DNA of 64,000 nt from Paenalcaligenes sp052103955 (GCA_052103955.1 JBQELO010000001.1:248001-312000); one strand, 5' to 3'; counted from the first letter of the stretch, positions 24,935 through 34,511 are shown. Numbers and translations are program-made. The notes: generated by a model not told the origin, from the letters alone.

Positions 24935-25702
24935 ATGACGTCTACTACTCATTCCCCTATTCTGACCATCAAGGATTTACACAAATCCTTTGGTGAGTCG
25001 CACATCATGCGCGGTGTGAACCTCACTCTTGAAAAAGGTGAACGCCACGCCATTATCGGCCCTAACGGTGCCGGTAAATCCACCTTATTTCATCTGATCT
25101 CAGGCTTATTGCGCCCCAGCAGCGGCACCATACAGTTGGACTCACGCCCTATTCAAGGCATGGACCCACAACGTATTAACCGTTTAGGTTTGGCGCGCTC
25201 TTTCCAGATCACCAACGTGTTTCCTGGTTTAAGCGTGTTTGAAAACCTGCGTTTGGGTGTCATGCGTAGACATAAGCTGGACTACAACTTCTGGCGTCCC
25301 GCATCACGCGCTACCGCCGTGACCGCTGAGGTCGATGTACTACTGGAAAACGTACGTTTAAGTGGGCAACGCGACACGTTGGCAGGTGAACTTAGCTATT
25401 CAGAACAGCGTTCATTGGAAATCGGTATTGCCTTAGCCTCTGACCCTAGCGTACTGCTGTTAGATGAACCCATGGCCGGTATGTCCAGAGAAGAAACCGA
25501 CTACACCACGGGCTTGATCAAAGAGCTTAGCCAAGGCCGTAGCCTCATGATCGTAGAACACGACATGGACGTGGTGTTTTCGTTAAGTGACCGCATTAGC
25601 GTGCTGGTATATGGTCAGATTATCGCCACGGGTACGCCTGAAGAAATTCGCAACAACAAACTCGTACAAGAAGCCTATCTGGGTACGGAGGTACAGGCAT
25701 GA
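24935..25702 (+). CDS. Liv-type ABC transporter ATP-binding protein (LivG family)
   Basis: A 255-aa ABC ATPase. Walker A is G-P-N-G-A-G-K-S-T, and Walker B is L-L-L-D-E-P-M-A-G-M. The signature position reads E-L-S-Y-S-E-Q-R, with Tyr in place of the second residue of the L-S-G-G-Q consensus, a common LivG variant. I chose the ATG at 24935 (GAGGA upstream); the longer frame from 24905 lies inside the livM gene. It overlaps the next ATPase gene by 4 nt. Confidence 0.93.
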   Translation: MTSTTHSPILTIKDLHKSFGESHIMRGVNLTLEKGERHAIIGPNGAGKSTLFHLISGLLRPSSGTIQLDSRPIQGMDPQRINRLGLARSFQITNVFPGLSVFENLRLGVMRRHKLDYNFWRPASRATAVTAEVDVLLENVRLSGQRDTLAGELSYSEQRSLEIGIALASDPSVLLLDEPMAGMSREETDYTTGLIKELSQGRSLMIVEHDMDVVFSLSDRISVLVYGQIIATGTPEEIRNNKLVQEAYLGTEVQA

Positions 25703-26421
25703 GCACAGCCCAATCCCCTCTTTTGCGTGTGCAAGATGTGCACGCCCACTATGGCAAAAGCCACATTCTTCATGGTGTGAGCTTTGATGTGCAACAAGGT
25801 GAAGTATTAAGCCTGTTGGGCCGTAACGGTACAGGACGCTCTACCACGCTTAAAGCCATTATGGGCATGTTGACGCCCACCTCTGGCAACGTGGTGCTAG
25901 ACGGCCAAGAACTAGCTGGAAAACCCGCCTATCAAATTGCCCGTGCGGGTATTGCCTATGTGCCCGAAGAGCGCGACATCTTCGCCAACTTAACCGTGGA
26001 CGAAAACTTGCTGATGGGCATACAGCCCAAACGTGAGAACGCGCCAGTGTGGAACGTAGAGCAAATGTTTGACTACTTCCCACGCCTTAAAGAGCGTCGC
26101 AATACGCTGGCAGGTAATTTATCCGGTGGTGAACAGCAAATGCTCACTATCTGCCGTTCGTTACTAGGCAACCCGCGCCTGATTCTGGTGGACGAGCCTA
26201 CCGAAGGCTTGGCACCCAAGATTGTAGAAGTAGTGGGTGAAGCACTGGAAGACATCAACAAACGTGGCGTTTCTATTATTTTGGTAGAGCAAAAACTCAC
26301 CATCGCCATGAAGATTTCTACCAGTGTGTGCGTGTTAGGCCATGGCGCCGTGGTATTTCGCGGTAAGCCTGATGAGCTGCTTAACGATGCACAACTACTG
26401 AAAAACTGGTTAGCCGTATGA
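25699..26421 (+). CDS. Liv-type ABC transporter ATP-binding protein (LivF family)
   Basis: A 240-aa ABC ATPase, partner of the preceding one. The signature L-S-G-G-E-Q and Walker B I-L-V-D-E-P-T-E-G-L are normal. Walker A reads G-R-N-G-T-G-R-S-T: the catalytic Lys is replaced by Arg. This is a known variant in a subgroup of proteobacterial LivF proteins and need not mean loss of function, but the heterodimer may hydrolyse ATP unequally at its two sites. Confidence 0.92.
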   Translation: MSTAQSPLLRVQDVHAHYGKSHILHGVSFDVQQGEVLSLLGRNGTGRSTTLKAIMGMLTPTSGNVVLDGQELAGKPAYQIARAGIAYVPEERDIFANLTVDENLLMGIQPKRENAPVWNVEQMFDYFPRLKERRNTLAGNLSGGEQQMLTICRSLLGNPRLILVDEPTEGLAPKIVEVVGEALEDINKRGVSIILVEQKLTIAMKISTSVCVLGHGAVVFRGKPDELLNDAQLLKNWLAV

Positions 26422-26512
26422 GTACCCTGTGGCCCAGTTTCTGTAACGCATTCACTTCCCAGCCTGTGCTGGACGCTACGTTTGAACCTAATTTTCTCAT
26501 GTGAGTTTCACT

Positions 26513-28702
26513 ATGCCAGACATTACCCCTTTGCAATCCCAGGCACCCTGGGTTGAATTCCAAACTACCGACAGTGATTGGCAAAACGCAGACCCGGCGG
26601 TACTGGGTACGCTACTCACGCATGTACACCTGATCCGCGCGTTTGAAGAAACCGTGGTTGGCCTTGCCATGGAGGGCTTGGTACACGGCCCTGCGCACTC
26701 TAGCGTGGGTCAAGAAGGCGGTGCAGCAGGCTCATTAGCCTTACTGCGTACCACCGACCAAATTAACGGTTCGCACCGTGGCCACCACCAGTTCTTAAGC
26801 AAAGCGTTGGCGCATTTGCACCCTAACGGTATTTCCCCTACCGCTGAACTGGACACCGCCACGACAGCACTGCTGCAGCGCACATTGGCCGAAATTTTGG
26901 GCTTATCCCAAGGTTTTTGCCAAGGCCGTGGTGGTTCTATGCACTTGCGTTGGGACGAAGCAGGCGTACTGGGTACTAATGCTATTGTGGGCGGTGGTAT
27001 TCCGTTGGCTGCAGGTGCTGCATGGGCACACAAACACGCTGGTACTAGCGATGTTGCCATCACCTACTTTGGCGACGGTGCCGTGAACATTGGTTCCGCG
27101 CTGGAAACCATGAACTTGGCCGCCGCCTGGAAATTACCCCTGTGTTTCTTCATTGAAAACAACCGCTACGCAGTATCCACATCGGTGGAAGAGGCCACGG
27201 CCGAACCCCGCCTGTCGGCACGCGGTCAAGCCTTCAACATTCCTAGCTGGAAAGTAGATGGCATGAACCCATTGGCCGTACATTTGGCCATGCAACAAGC
27301 CTTAGCACACATGCGTGCAGGCCGTGGTCCCACCATCATTGAAGCTGACTTGTACCGTTTCTATCACCAAAACGGTGGTTTTGCCGGCAGCGCCTTTGGC
27401 TACCGCAGCAAAGAAGAAGAACAACAATGGCGTGAACGTGACCCAGTCACGCTGATGAACACCAAAATGGTGGAATTGGGACTGATCACTGCTGAAGACA
27501 TTGAGCAACTGCAAACTCGCATTCAGCACGCCATGAAACAAGCGACTGAAGCCTTAGTTGAAGCTGATCCTGAGGGCAAAGCAGGCAAACGTCGTATCCG
27601 CCCTGAACTGTGGCCTGCTCCACACTTCCGCGATGTGGGCTTACGTGGCGACCTCAGCGAAATGGATGGCGTAGCCACCGTCGAGCAACACGCATTTAAC
27701 GCTGAACTCGCCCCACGCAAATTCATCGACGTCGTGGCGGATGTGATGGGCCGACGCATGGAAACTGACCCCGGCGTAGTCATCATGGGTGAAGACATTC
27801 ACCGCCTAAAAGGCGGCACCAACGGCGCAACACGTGGTTTGGCAGATCGTTTCCCTGACCGTGTATTGGGTACCCCTATTAGCGAAAACGCCTTTGCTGG
27901 TTTAGGCGGTGGTTTGGCGATGGATGGTCGTTACCGTCCTGTGATCGAGTTCATGTACCCCGACTTCATGTGGGTAGCCGCCGACCAAATCTTTAACCAA
28001 ATCGGTAAAGTACGTCACATGTTCGGTGGTGATATCAATGTGCCACTGGTACTGCGCAGCAAAGTAGCAATGGGCAGTGGTTACGGTTCACAGCACTCTA
28101 TGGACCCTGCCGGTATTTTCGCTACCAGCCCAGGCTGGCGCATTGTGGCTCCATCCACACCCTTCGATTACGTAGGGTTGATGAACACTGCCCTAAAACT
28201 GAACGACCCCGTTCTGGTGATCGAACACATTGATTTGTACGCCTCTACCGGCTTGGCCGCAACGGACGATTTGGATTACTGCTTGCCTGTAGGTAAAGCA
28301 GCCGTACGTCGTGAAGGTAAAGCCCTCACCATCCTGACTTACCTGTCCATGGTGCAACACAGCTTGGAAGCTGTAGAGCAAACCGGTGTAGATGCTGAAG
28401 TGATTGACCTGCGTTGGTTAGACCAAGCCAGCTTGGATTGGGACACCATCGGCGAAAGTATTCGCAAAACCAACAATGTGCTGATCGTAGAACAAGGCGC
28501 CAAAGGTACGTCCTACGGTGGCTGGTTGGCCGACGAAATCCAACGCCGTTACTTCGACTGGCTGGATCAACCTATTCAGCGCGTAACCGGTGGCGAAGCC
28601 TCCCCTAGTATTTCCAAAGTACTGGAACGTGCTGCCCACGCTCGCACTGAAGAAGTGGTTGAAGGCTTGCAACGTGTGCAACACGGCCAAGGCCTGAACT
28701 AG
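26513..28702 (+). CDS. 2-oxoacid dehydrogenase E1, fused alpha and beta subunits
   Basis: A 729-aa thiamine-diphosphate enzyme that decarboxylates a 2-oxo compound and passes the acyl group to lipoyl-E2. The first ~340 residues are an E1-alpha domain with the ThDP motif G-D-G-A...E-N-N-R-Y-A-V-S-T; about residues 390-725 are an E1-beta domain (G-E-D-I, T-P-I-S-E-N-A-F-A-G-L-G, and a C-terminal transketolase domain). In most acetoin and branched-chain complexes these are separate proteins. The ATG at 26513 is used; a GTG at 26501 is an alternative. It is the first enzyme gene after the importer genes, so the imported compound is probably its substrate or precursor. Acetoin or a branched 2-oxoacid are possible. 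Confidence 0.9.
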   Translation: MPDITPLQSQAPWVEFQTTDSDWQNADPAVLGTLLTHVHLIRAFEETVVGLAMEGLVHGPAHSSVGQEGGAAGSLALLRTTDQINGSHRGHHQFLSKALAHLHPNGISPTAELDTATTALLQRTLAEILGLSQGFCQGRGGSMHLRWDEAGVLGTNAIVGGGIPLAAGAAWAHKHAGTSDVAITYFGDGAVNIGSALETMNLAAAWKLPLCFFIENNRYAVSTSVEEATAEPRLSARGQAFNIPSWKVDGMNPLAVHLAMQQALAHMRAGRGPTIIEADLYRFYHQNGGFAGSAFGYRSKEEEQQWRERDPVTLMNTKMVELGLITAEDIEQLQTRIQHAMKQATEALVEADPEGKAGKRRIRPELWPAPHFRDVGLRGDLSEMDGVATVEQHAFNAELAPRKFIDVVADVMGRRMETDPGVVIMGEDIHRLKGGTNGATRGLADRFPDRVLGTPISENAFAGLGGGLAMDGRYRPVIEFMYPDFMWVAADQIFNQIGKVRHMFGGDINVPLVLRSKVAMGSGYGSQHSMDPAGIFATSPGWRIVAPSTPFDYVGLMNTALKLNDPVLVIEHIDLYASTGLAATDDLDYCLPVGKAAVRREGKALTILTYLSMVQHSLEAVEQTGVDAEVIDLRWLDQASLDWDTIGESIRKTNNVLIVEQGAKGTSYGGWLADEIQRRYFDWLDQPIQRVTGGEASPSISKVLERAAHARTEEVVEGLQRVQHGQGLN

Positions 28703-28710
28703 GAGTAAGC

Positions 28711-29199
28711 ATGATGAGCACTACGATGGTATCCCACTTAGAGGTTGGCATTTGCTGCCGCGACCTGCCTGCCCTGCAACGCTTCTACGAAGAAGGGCTG
28801 GGCTGCACGGCAGTCAGCCTCATTCACGTGCCCGCCGAGAAAGCACTACCCGCTGCCATGTCGGCACAGGGCTACAGCGTAGTGCGTCTGCAAACCACCT
28901 ATGGCGAGCGCATCAAGTTAGTACAGCCCGATGCAGCACCTCTGGATGCCGAAGCTGATCTGCCCTTTCTCTTAGACCGAGCAGGTAGCTTCTACCTCAC
29001 GTTTATCGTGGCAGATATTGACGCCGCCATACAGCGTTTACAACAGGCTGGCGCGCAATTCCTAACCGGCGACCATCGCGTTGAAGTACGTGATGGCGTC
29101 TACCTTGCTTTCTGCAAAGACCCAGAGGGCAACGTCTTGGAACTGGTCACTTATGCTGACCTGCACGCCTACCGTAATGATTTGCAAAACAGGAATTAA
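28711..29199 (+). CDS. VOC (glyoxalase/dioxygenase) superfamily protein
   Basis: A 162-aa protein with the paired beta-alpha-beta modules of the vicinal-oxygen-chelate fold: H-L-E-V-G-I-C-C-R-D-L near residue 9 and F-C-K-D-P-E-G-N-V-L-E-L near the C-terminus, with the His and Glu of possible metal sites. It could be a lyase, epimerase, isomerase or dioxygenase. It lies between the E1 and E2 genes with gaps of only 8 and 3 nt, so it most likely acts on the substrate or product of the dehydrogenase complex. A clean AGGAG precedes the start. Confidence 0.82.
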   Translation: MMSTTMVSHLEVGICCRDLPALQRFYEEGLGCTAVSLIHVPAEKALPAAMSAQGYSVVRLQTTYGERIKLVQPDAAPLDAEADLPFLLDRAGSFYLTFIVADIDAAIQRLQQAGAQFLTGDHRVEVRDGVYLAFCKDPEGNVLELVTYADLHAYRNDLQNRN

Positions 29200-29202
29200 G
29201 TC

Positions 29203-30444
29203 ATGGCTACCCTTATAACCATGCCCGGCGTAGCCGCCGGCAATGACGCCGCTCAAATCCTGAGCTGGTTGAAAAAAGAAGGTGAAGCCGTCAACGTCAA
29301 CGACGAGCTTCTGGAAGTAGAAACCGACAAAGCGGTAGTAGAAGTTGCGGCTGAAGCCAGCGGCATACTGGCACGTATTTTGGTGCCAGCAGGTCAATCG
29401 GCCGAAGTTGGCGCACCCATCGCGGTCATTTTGGCGGCTGGCGAAGGCGATGCAGAACTGCAAGCCGCGTTGGCAGGCATCCCCTCTGCTGCACCCGCTG
29501 TTGCTGCCCCTGCAGCCGACGTGGTGGCACCTGCGGCAGTGACAACTGCCATTTCCGCCCCCGCAGAACACACCACAGGCCGTATTTTTGCTAGCCCCTT
29601 AGCCCGCCGTTTAGCACAAGAAGCTGGCCTAAACTTGGCCACACTACACGGCAGTGGCCCACATGGCCGCATCATTAAAAATGATGTGCTAAAAGCACAG
29701 GCTCAACAGCCTGCCGCTGTTGCTACAACTGCCGCACCCGTTGCTGCGCCGGTAGCCAGCAGCGCCGCCTACACCGCACAGCCACACAGCGCCATGCGCC
29801 GTACCATTGCTCGTCGCCTGACCGAAAGCAAATCTACCGTTCCGCATTTCTACTTGCAAGCAGAGTGCCGTGTGGATGCTCTGTTAGCGTTACGTGCGCA
29901 AATTAACCAAACTGCCAGCCAGAAAGTATCGGTTAACGACCTCATCGTTAAAGCCGTAGCGGTCACACTGCAAGCCATGCCAGAGATGAACGTCAGCTGG
30001 ACAGAAGACGCCTTGCTGCAATATCACGATGTGGATATCTCGGTAGCAGTGTCTACAGACGCAGGCCTAATTACCCCTGTGGTACGTAACGCCAACAATC
30101 TGTCGCTGTCAGCACTGAGCCAGAATGTACGTCAGTTGGCAGAGCGTGCTCGCGATGGCAAATTGCAACCTAACGAATACCAAGGCGGCAGCTTCACCAT
30201 TAGCAACTTGGGTATGTACGGTGTACAGAACTTTGCTGCCATCATTAACCCACCACAAGCCGCTATTTTGGCGGTAGGTGCTGCTGAACGTCGCGTAATT
30301 GCCGAGGGTGATGACATGGTGATTGCACACATGCTCAGCATGACCTTATCGGTAGACCACCGTGCTATTGATGGTGCCTTGGCTGCGCGTTGGCTAGCTC
30401 GCTTCAAAGAAACACTTGAAGCACCGCTTTCCATTCTGATTTAA
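29203..30444 (+). CDS. 2-oxoacid dehydrogenase E2 (dihydrolipoyl acyltransferase)
   Basis: A 413-aa E2. One lipoyl domain lies at residues 1-78 with the lipoylated Lys at 43 (E-T-D-K-A). An Ala/Pro-rich linker follows, then an E3-binding domain at about 124-162 (A-S-P-L-A-R-R-L-A...G-P-H-G-R-I) and, after a second Ala-rich linker, the catalytic domain ending with H-R-A-I-D-G (His386, Asp390). All parts are intact. It transfers the acyl group from the E1 product to CoA. Lipoate for Lys43 would come from lipB/lipA, also in this window. Confidence 0.94.
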   Translation: MATLITMPGVAAGNDAAQILSWLKKEGEAVNVNDELLEVETDKAVVEVAAEASGILARILVPAGQSAEVGAPIAVILAAGEGDAELQAALAGIPSAAPAVAAPAADVVAPAAVTTAISAPAEHTTGRIFASPLARRLAQEAGLNLATLHGSGPHGRIIKNDVLKAQAQQPAAVATTAAPVAAPVASSAAYTAQPHSAMRRTIARRLTESKSTVPHFYLQAECRVDALLALRAQINQTASQKVSVNDLIVKAVAVTLQAMPEMNVSWTEDALLQYHDVDISVAVSTDAGLITPVVRNANNLSLSALSQNVRQLAERARDGKLQPNEYQGGSFTISNLGMYGVQNFAAIINPPQAAILAVGAAERRVIAEGDDMVIAHMLSMTLSVDHRAIDGALAARWLARFKETLEAPLSILI

Positions 30445-30452
30445 GGCTGGCC

Positions 30453-31865
30453 ATGACTACTACCTCCTCTTTTGACGTCACCATCATCGGTGGTGGCCCT
30501 GGCGGTTATGTGGCCGCCATACGGGCTGCACAATTGGGCTTACGCACGGCGCTGGTGGAAAAAGAACACCTAGGCGGCATCTGCTTAAACTGGGGATGTA
30601 TTCCCACTAAAGCCTTGCTGCGCTCTGCCGATGTGCTGCGTTTGATTCGTGACTCTGCCAGTTTTGGTATTCAGTGTGCTGCACCTACGGTAGATTTGGC
30701 GGCCATCGTCAAACGTTCACGTGGCATCTCGGCGCAGTTGCAGCGCGGTGTAAAACATCTGATGCAAAAAAATGGCGTACAAGTCTTTAACGGCCATGGC
30801 AAATTGGGCGCCCCTGCCGCATCGGGGCTAAACGTTGTGGTGGAACAAGCCGACGGCAGCACCCAGTCGCTACACACTAAAGACCTGATTCTGGCAACGG
30901 GTGCTCGTGCTCGCACATTGCCTATGTTCCCCGTAGATGGCCAATCTGTGTGGAGCTACAAAGAAGCTTTAGTACCTACTTCGGTGCCTAAATCGCTCAC
31001 CATCATTGGTGCAGGTGTTATTGGCATTGAGTTTGCTAGCTTCTACCGTGCATTGGGTTCTGAAGTACACGTCGTAGAAATGGGCGATCGCATCTTGGCT
31101 TCTGAAGATGGCGAAGTATCCCAACACGTAGCTAAAGCCTTACAACGTGATGGCATACAGCTGCACTTGGGTTGCCGTATCAAAGACGCCAAAAAGCAAG
31201 GCCAAGGCTGGACACTGCAATTAGAAGGCGCTACGGGTGCAAAAAACCTGCAAGCCGATGTGGTGTTGGTCGCCGCGGGCATTGTGGGTAACACCGAAAA
31301 ATTGGGCTTGGAGAACTATGCGGTGAAGGTGGAAAACACCCACATCATCACGCAGGACTTCAGCGCAACCGGCCACCCCCATATCTATGCAATTGGTGAT
31401 GTAGCCGCAGCCCCCTGGTTGGCACATAAAGCCTCGCACGAAGCAGTAATTTGTGTGGAGCATATTGCAGGGTTAAACCCGCACCCCTTAGATGCAGACC
31501 GCATTCCTGCCTGCATTTACAGCCACCCACAAGTCGCCCACGTTGGACTAACAGAAGAGCAAGCCAAAGCCCGTGGTCGTACCTTGCGCATCGGTAAGTT
31601 CCCACTGGCCGCCAACGGTAAAGCCCTCGCCATGGGCTCGTCTGACGGTTTCATCAAAGTAATTTTTGATGACCAAAGCGGTGAACTGTTAGGCGCCCAC
31701 ATGGTGGGTGATGAAGTGACCGAACTGATCCAAGGCTATGGCATTGCGATGCAACTGGAAACCACCGAAGCCGAACTGATGCAAACCGTGTTTGCTCACC
31801 CCACGCTGTCGGAATCCATGCATGAAGCAGTGCTAGACGCTTACCAACGCGCCTTGCATTACTAA
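30453..31865 (+). CDS. lpdA: dihydrolipoyl dehydrogenase (E3)
   Basis: A 470-aa FAD enzyme that reoxidises the dihydrolipoyl group of E2 with NAD. The FAD motif G-G-G-P-G-G is near residue 13, the redox disulfide is C44-L-N-W-G-C49, the NAD motif G-A-G-V-I-G is near the middle, and the C-terminal F-A-H-P-T-L-S-E carries the catalytic His. It has no extra lipoyl domain. It is the last gene of the operon and its stop codon overlaps that of the convergent FUSC gene, with no terminator between them. Confidence 0.95.
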   Translation: MTTTSSFDVTIIGGGPGGYVAAIRAAQLGLRTALVEKEHLGGICLNWGCIPTKALLRSADVLRLIRDSASFGIQCAAPTVDLAAIVKRSRGISAQLQRGVKHLMQKNGVQVFNGHGKLGAPAASGLNVVVEQADGSTQSLHTKDLILATGARARTLPMFPVDGQSVWSYKEALVPTSVPKSLTIIGAGVIGIEFASFYRALGSEVHVVEMGDRILASEDGEVSQHVAKALQRDGIQLHLGCRIKDAKKQGQGWTLQLEGATGAKNLQADVVLVAAGIVGNTEKLGLENYAVKVENTHIITQDFSATGHPHIYAIGDVAAAPWLAHKASHEAVICVEHIAGLNPHPLDADRIPACIYSHPQVAHVGLTEEQAKARGRTLRIGKFPLAANGKALAMGSSDGFIKVIFDDQSGELLGAHMVGDEVTELIQGYGIAMQLETTEAELMQTVFAHPTLSESMHEAVLDAYQRALHY

Positions 31866-33580
31866 TGCGACGTTGATGTAGCCAGCACGGATAACGCCTG
31901 TTCTACTTTAGCGTTATCCAGTGCTGTGCTGCCTTTCCAGCTTTCTTGCAACACCTGTAAAGCCAAGGTTAACGCGGCAGAATCTGTGCCCGATAACAAC
32001 TGGGTACGCACTACCTGCGCGCTATGGCGCTGTTCTGCTGAGACATCGGCCCTGCGTAGCAACACACTCAAATGCTGCTGCAATACCCCTATCGCCTTTA
32101 CGCTTTGCCCCCAGGCCAACGCATTCTCGGTTTGTGTCGCCGCGGTACCTGCGGTGTGATAACGCGCTAACTTCAACATACCCAAGCTTAATTGCGCATA
32201 CCACTGCGACTTGCTTTCGGCCTCCATGGGTTCCGCTGCCTGCTTTAACAAGGCATACCGTACTTTGGCGCGCACGTTAGCAATCTGTGTGGCGCTATTG
32301 GCTGGAAAAATCAGCCAAAATGCCACCATCGCCATCACAGGCCCCAGCACTACCGCAATACCCGCCTGCCAAGCGTGCGTCCAATCACCCAACAAGGGCC
32401 AACCGGGTTGCACCAACAGTAGGAGCACCATATTAAAGTCAAAGCCACGTGGCCCCGCACCAATACGGTGACCAAAAAACAAACCACCCATCAAAATAAA
32501 CGGCATTAGGCTCAGTATTTGCGCCGTTTCACTGCCCATGTACGGCCACACCAGCCACCTACATACCCAGGCTGCTAATACACCTAAGGCCTGCCCTATC
32601 ACCACCTGCTTCAAAATAGGCAACGGCTGCGTGACGGTAGAAAATACCGACACCATGATGGCGGTTCCCACCAACATGAATGCCCCCATTTCTATGCCAC
32701 TTAGCAGCCATGCAGCGCCCGCCAAGGCCATCATTAAGAATGATCGCAACGAGGCTCGCATGGCTTCACGCGTATCGTAATAGGCAGCTACCTCCCTAGG
32801 TAGCGACTGACTGCTAATCTGCGATACATCGCTGTTTAACAATGCCTGCACCAGCGCTACCATTTGCCCACGCCAACGGCGCACACGCTGGCGCAAATTC
32901 CATGACCCTGCTACTTGAGTTTCTAGGCTTTCTTCCATTAACGCCAGTTGGCGCAGAATGTGCCGCTTTTTTTCCTCCAGTTCAGGCGTGCTTTGCCCCA
33001 CAGCCTGTTCAGCCCGTAGTACCTGTTCGGTATCACGCACCAACGCTTTTAACCGTTTGGGAATGTTGACCGCATTCGCCACAGGAGCAAAGCGCCAGCC
33101 CACCAACAAGGCGATGACCACCCCTAGCGATACGGTAAAAATACGGTCTATACCAATGGCGAAAATAGAGGTGAAGTGATGGCTTTTCAGCAGCGTCACC
33201 ATCACTGCTGTGTAACCAGACAACATGGCACCATAGGAAATGAAACCACGAATACGGTTGCCTGCCCACGTGCATAAGCCTATCCATACGGCTAAACCAA
33301 AGGTCAGCCACACCAAGTTGTCCGCTGTTAGCAGCAACAGCAGCATGCCAAATACGCCACCAATCAATGTGCCCAGTAACCTAAACACACTTTTCTCAGC
33401 CAATTGACCACGCCATGGCTGTGAACCTGCCCACACTGTCATGCCCGACCATTGCGGATGCTCTAAGCCCAACAACCACGCAATGACCACGGCGGCACAC
33501 GCCGCTAACGCCGTGCGGCCCGCAAAGGCCATGCGAGGTTCATCAAAGCCCCATTTACTTAAGCCCCGCGTCCAGCTCAT
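31862..33580 (-). CDS. FUSC family inner-membrane protein (aromatic acid exporter type)
   Basis: A 572-aa membrane protein of the fusaric-acid-resistance/YccS-AaeB type: two sets of about six hydrophobic segments, one at residues ~20-170 and one at ~290-430, each followed by a soluble region. Such proteins export aromatic or other weak acids, usually with a membrane fusion protein; none is next to it here. It is coupled by a 4-nt overlap to the MarR gene upstream, which probably regulates it in response to the exported compound. Confidence 0.85.
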   Translation of the reverse strand: MSWTRGLSKWGFDEPRMAFAGRTALAACAAVVIAWLLGLEHPQWSGMTVWAGSQPWRGQLAEKSVFRLLGTLIGGVFGMLLLLLTADNLVWLTFGLAVWIGLCTWAGNRIRGFISYGAMLSGYTAVMVTLLKSHHFTSIFAIGIDRIFTVSLGVVIALLVGWRFAPVANAVNIPKRLKALVRDTEQVLRAEQAVGQSTPELEEKKRHILRQLALMEESLETQVAGSWNLRQRVRRWRGQMVALVQALLNSDVSQISSQSLPREVAAYYDTREAMRASLRSFLMMALAGAAWLLSGIEMGAFMLVGTAIMVSVFSTVTQPLPILKQVVIGQALGVLAAWVCRWLVWPYMGSETAQILSLMPFILMGGLFFGHRIGAGPRGFDFNMVLLLLVQPGWPLLGDWTHAWQAGIAVVLGPVMAMVAFWLIFPANSATQIANVRAKVRYALLKQAAEPMEAESKSQWYAQLSLGMLKLARYHTAGTAATQTENALAWGQSVKAIGVLQQHLSVLLRRADVSAEQRHSAQVVRTQLLSGTDSAALTLALQVLQESWKGSTALDNAKVEQALSVLATSTSH

Positions 33581-34038
33581 ACCTTATTCGCCTCGTTATG
33601 CAGGGCACGTATGTTGGCGTCTATGTGCTCTAGCATGGCGCTGAATTTTTCTATCTGCTCATCACTTAAACCAGCCAGCATGTCACTTTCTGCGGCAAAC
33701 AAGCTCTTTTGCAGCGGTGCCAAAGCAGTTCTGCCTTGCTCGGTTAAGTACAACAGTTTGCTGCGCCTGTCGTTTTCATCAGCACGCCGCTCTACTAGCG
33801 ATTTGCTCACCAGCACGTCAATTAACCGCACTAAGGTAGAGGCATCTAAATCCAGCCTAGCAGCTAAGTCTTTTTGCGAAATACCGCCGCCACTGCGCTC
33901 TATATGCACCAATGGCCGCCACGTGGCATCCGTTAGCCCTACTTGCGCAAGGCTACTGTCCACACCTGCCCGCCACCGACGCGACACTCCTACAAACATC
34001 ATGCCAAAACGTTCTCTGGCGTTGGATTTGTTACTCAT
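33577..34038 (-). CDS. MarR family transcriptional regulator
   Basis: A 153-aa winged-helix regulator with the MarR core I-S-Q-K-D-L-A-A-R-L-D-L-D-A-S-T-L-V-R-L-I-D and the wing D-E-N-D-R-R-S-K. I chose the ATG at 34038, since the longer frame to 34086 adds sequence unlike MarR proteins and covers the control region. It shares a transcript with the FUSC exporter, the usual pair of regulator and pump, and probably represses both. Confidence 0.9.
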   Translation of the reverse strand: MSNKSNARERFGMMFVGVSRRWRAGVDSSLAQVGLTDATWRPLVHIERSGGGISQKDLAARLDLDASTLVRLIDVLVSKSLVERRADENDRRSKLLYLTEQGRTALAPLQKSLFAAESDMLAGLSDEQIEKFSAMLEHIDANIRALHNEANKV

Positions 34039-34051
34039 AAAATAGATGATA

Positions 34052-34065
34052 TCAAAATGATTTGA
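34052..34065. promoter_or_regulatory. possible MarR operator
   Basis: An inverted repeat TCAAA-ATGA-TTTGA lies 14 nt upstream of the marR start codon in an AT-rich stretch. Size and position fit autoregulation by MarR proteins, but 5-bp arms in AT-rich DNA can occur by chance. Confidence 0.35.
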
Positions 34066-34160
34066 ATACCAAGTATATACACGCATCCATAAACAACGCT
34101 AGTCCACACTACCCATACAGTTCGTGTATGCTGCCTTTTTTCTACTGATTTTTAGACGCC

Positions 34161-34505
34161 ATGATGCAGAAGTTCCTACCCATAGTGCTGCTGATTTTTT
34201 CCAACGTGTTCATGACCATTGCGTGGTATGGGCATTTGAAATTTCCCCACAGCCCTATAGTGAAAGTGATTCTGATCAGTTGGGCCATTGCGTTGGTGGA
34301 ATATTGTTTAGCCGTACCGGCTAACCGCTTGGGGCATACGGTGTACTCCGCCGCCGAGCTAAAAACTATGCAAGAAGTGATTACCTTGGTGGTGTTTGCG
34401 GTATTTTCTGTGCTGTACCTGAAGGAAAGCCTCACCATTAATCATGCAGTGGGTTTTGCCCTGATTTGTGCCGGCGCTTTTTTTGTCTTTAAAGGTCCGC
34501 TATAA
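34161..34505 (+). CDS. DMT family small membrane protein (DUF486)
   Basis: A 114-aa integral membrane protein with four predicted helices, matching the DUF486 group of small drug/metabolite-transporter-like proteins (W-Y-G-H-L-K-F, Y-C-L-A-V-P-A-N-R-L-G, L-K-T-M-Q-E-V-I-T). No function has been assigned to this family that I can state with confidence. It is a single gene, divergent from the MarR gene and convergent with the chromate transporter genes. Confidence 0.85.
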   Translation: MMQKFLPIVLLIFSNVFMTIAWYGHLKFPHSPIVKVILISWAIALVEYCLAVPANRLGHTVYSAAELKTMQEVITLVVFAVFSVLYLKESLTINHAVGFALICAGAFFVFKGPL

Positions 34506-34511
34506 GCGCGG

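Noticed and set aside
31862..31865. Terminator between lpdA and the FUSC gene
   Set aside because: The two stop codons overlap and no hairpin with a T-run could be found, so no terminator is annotated.
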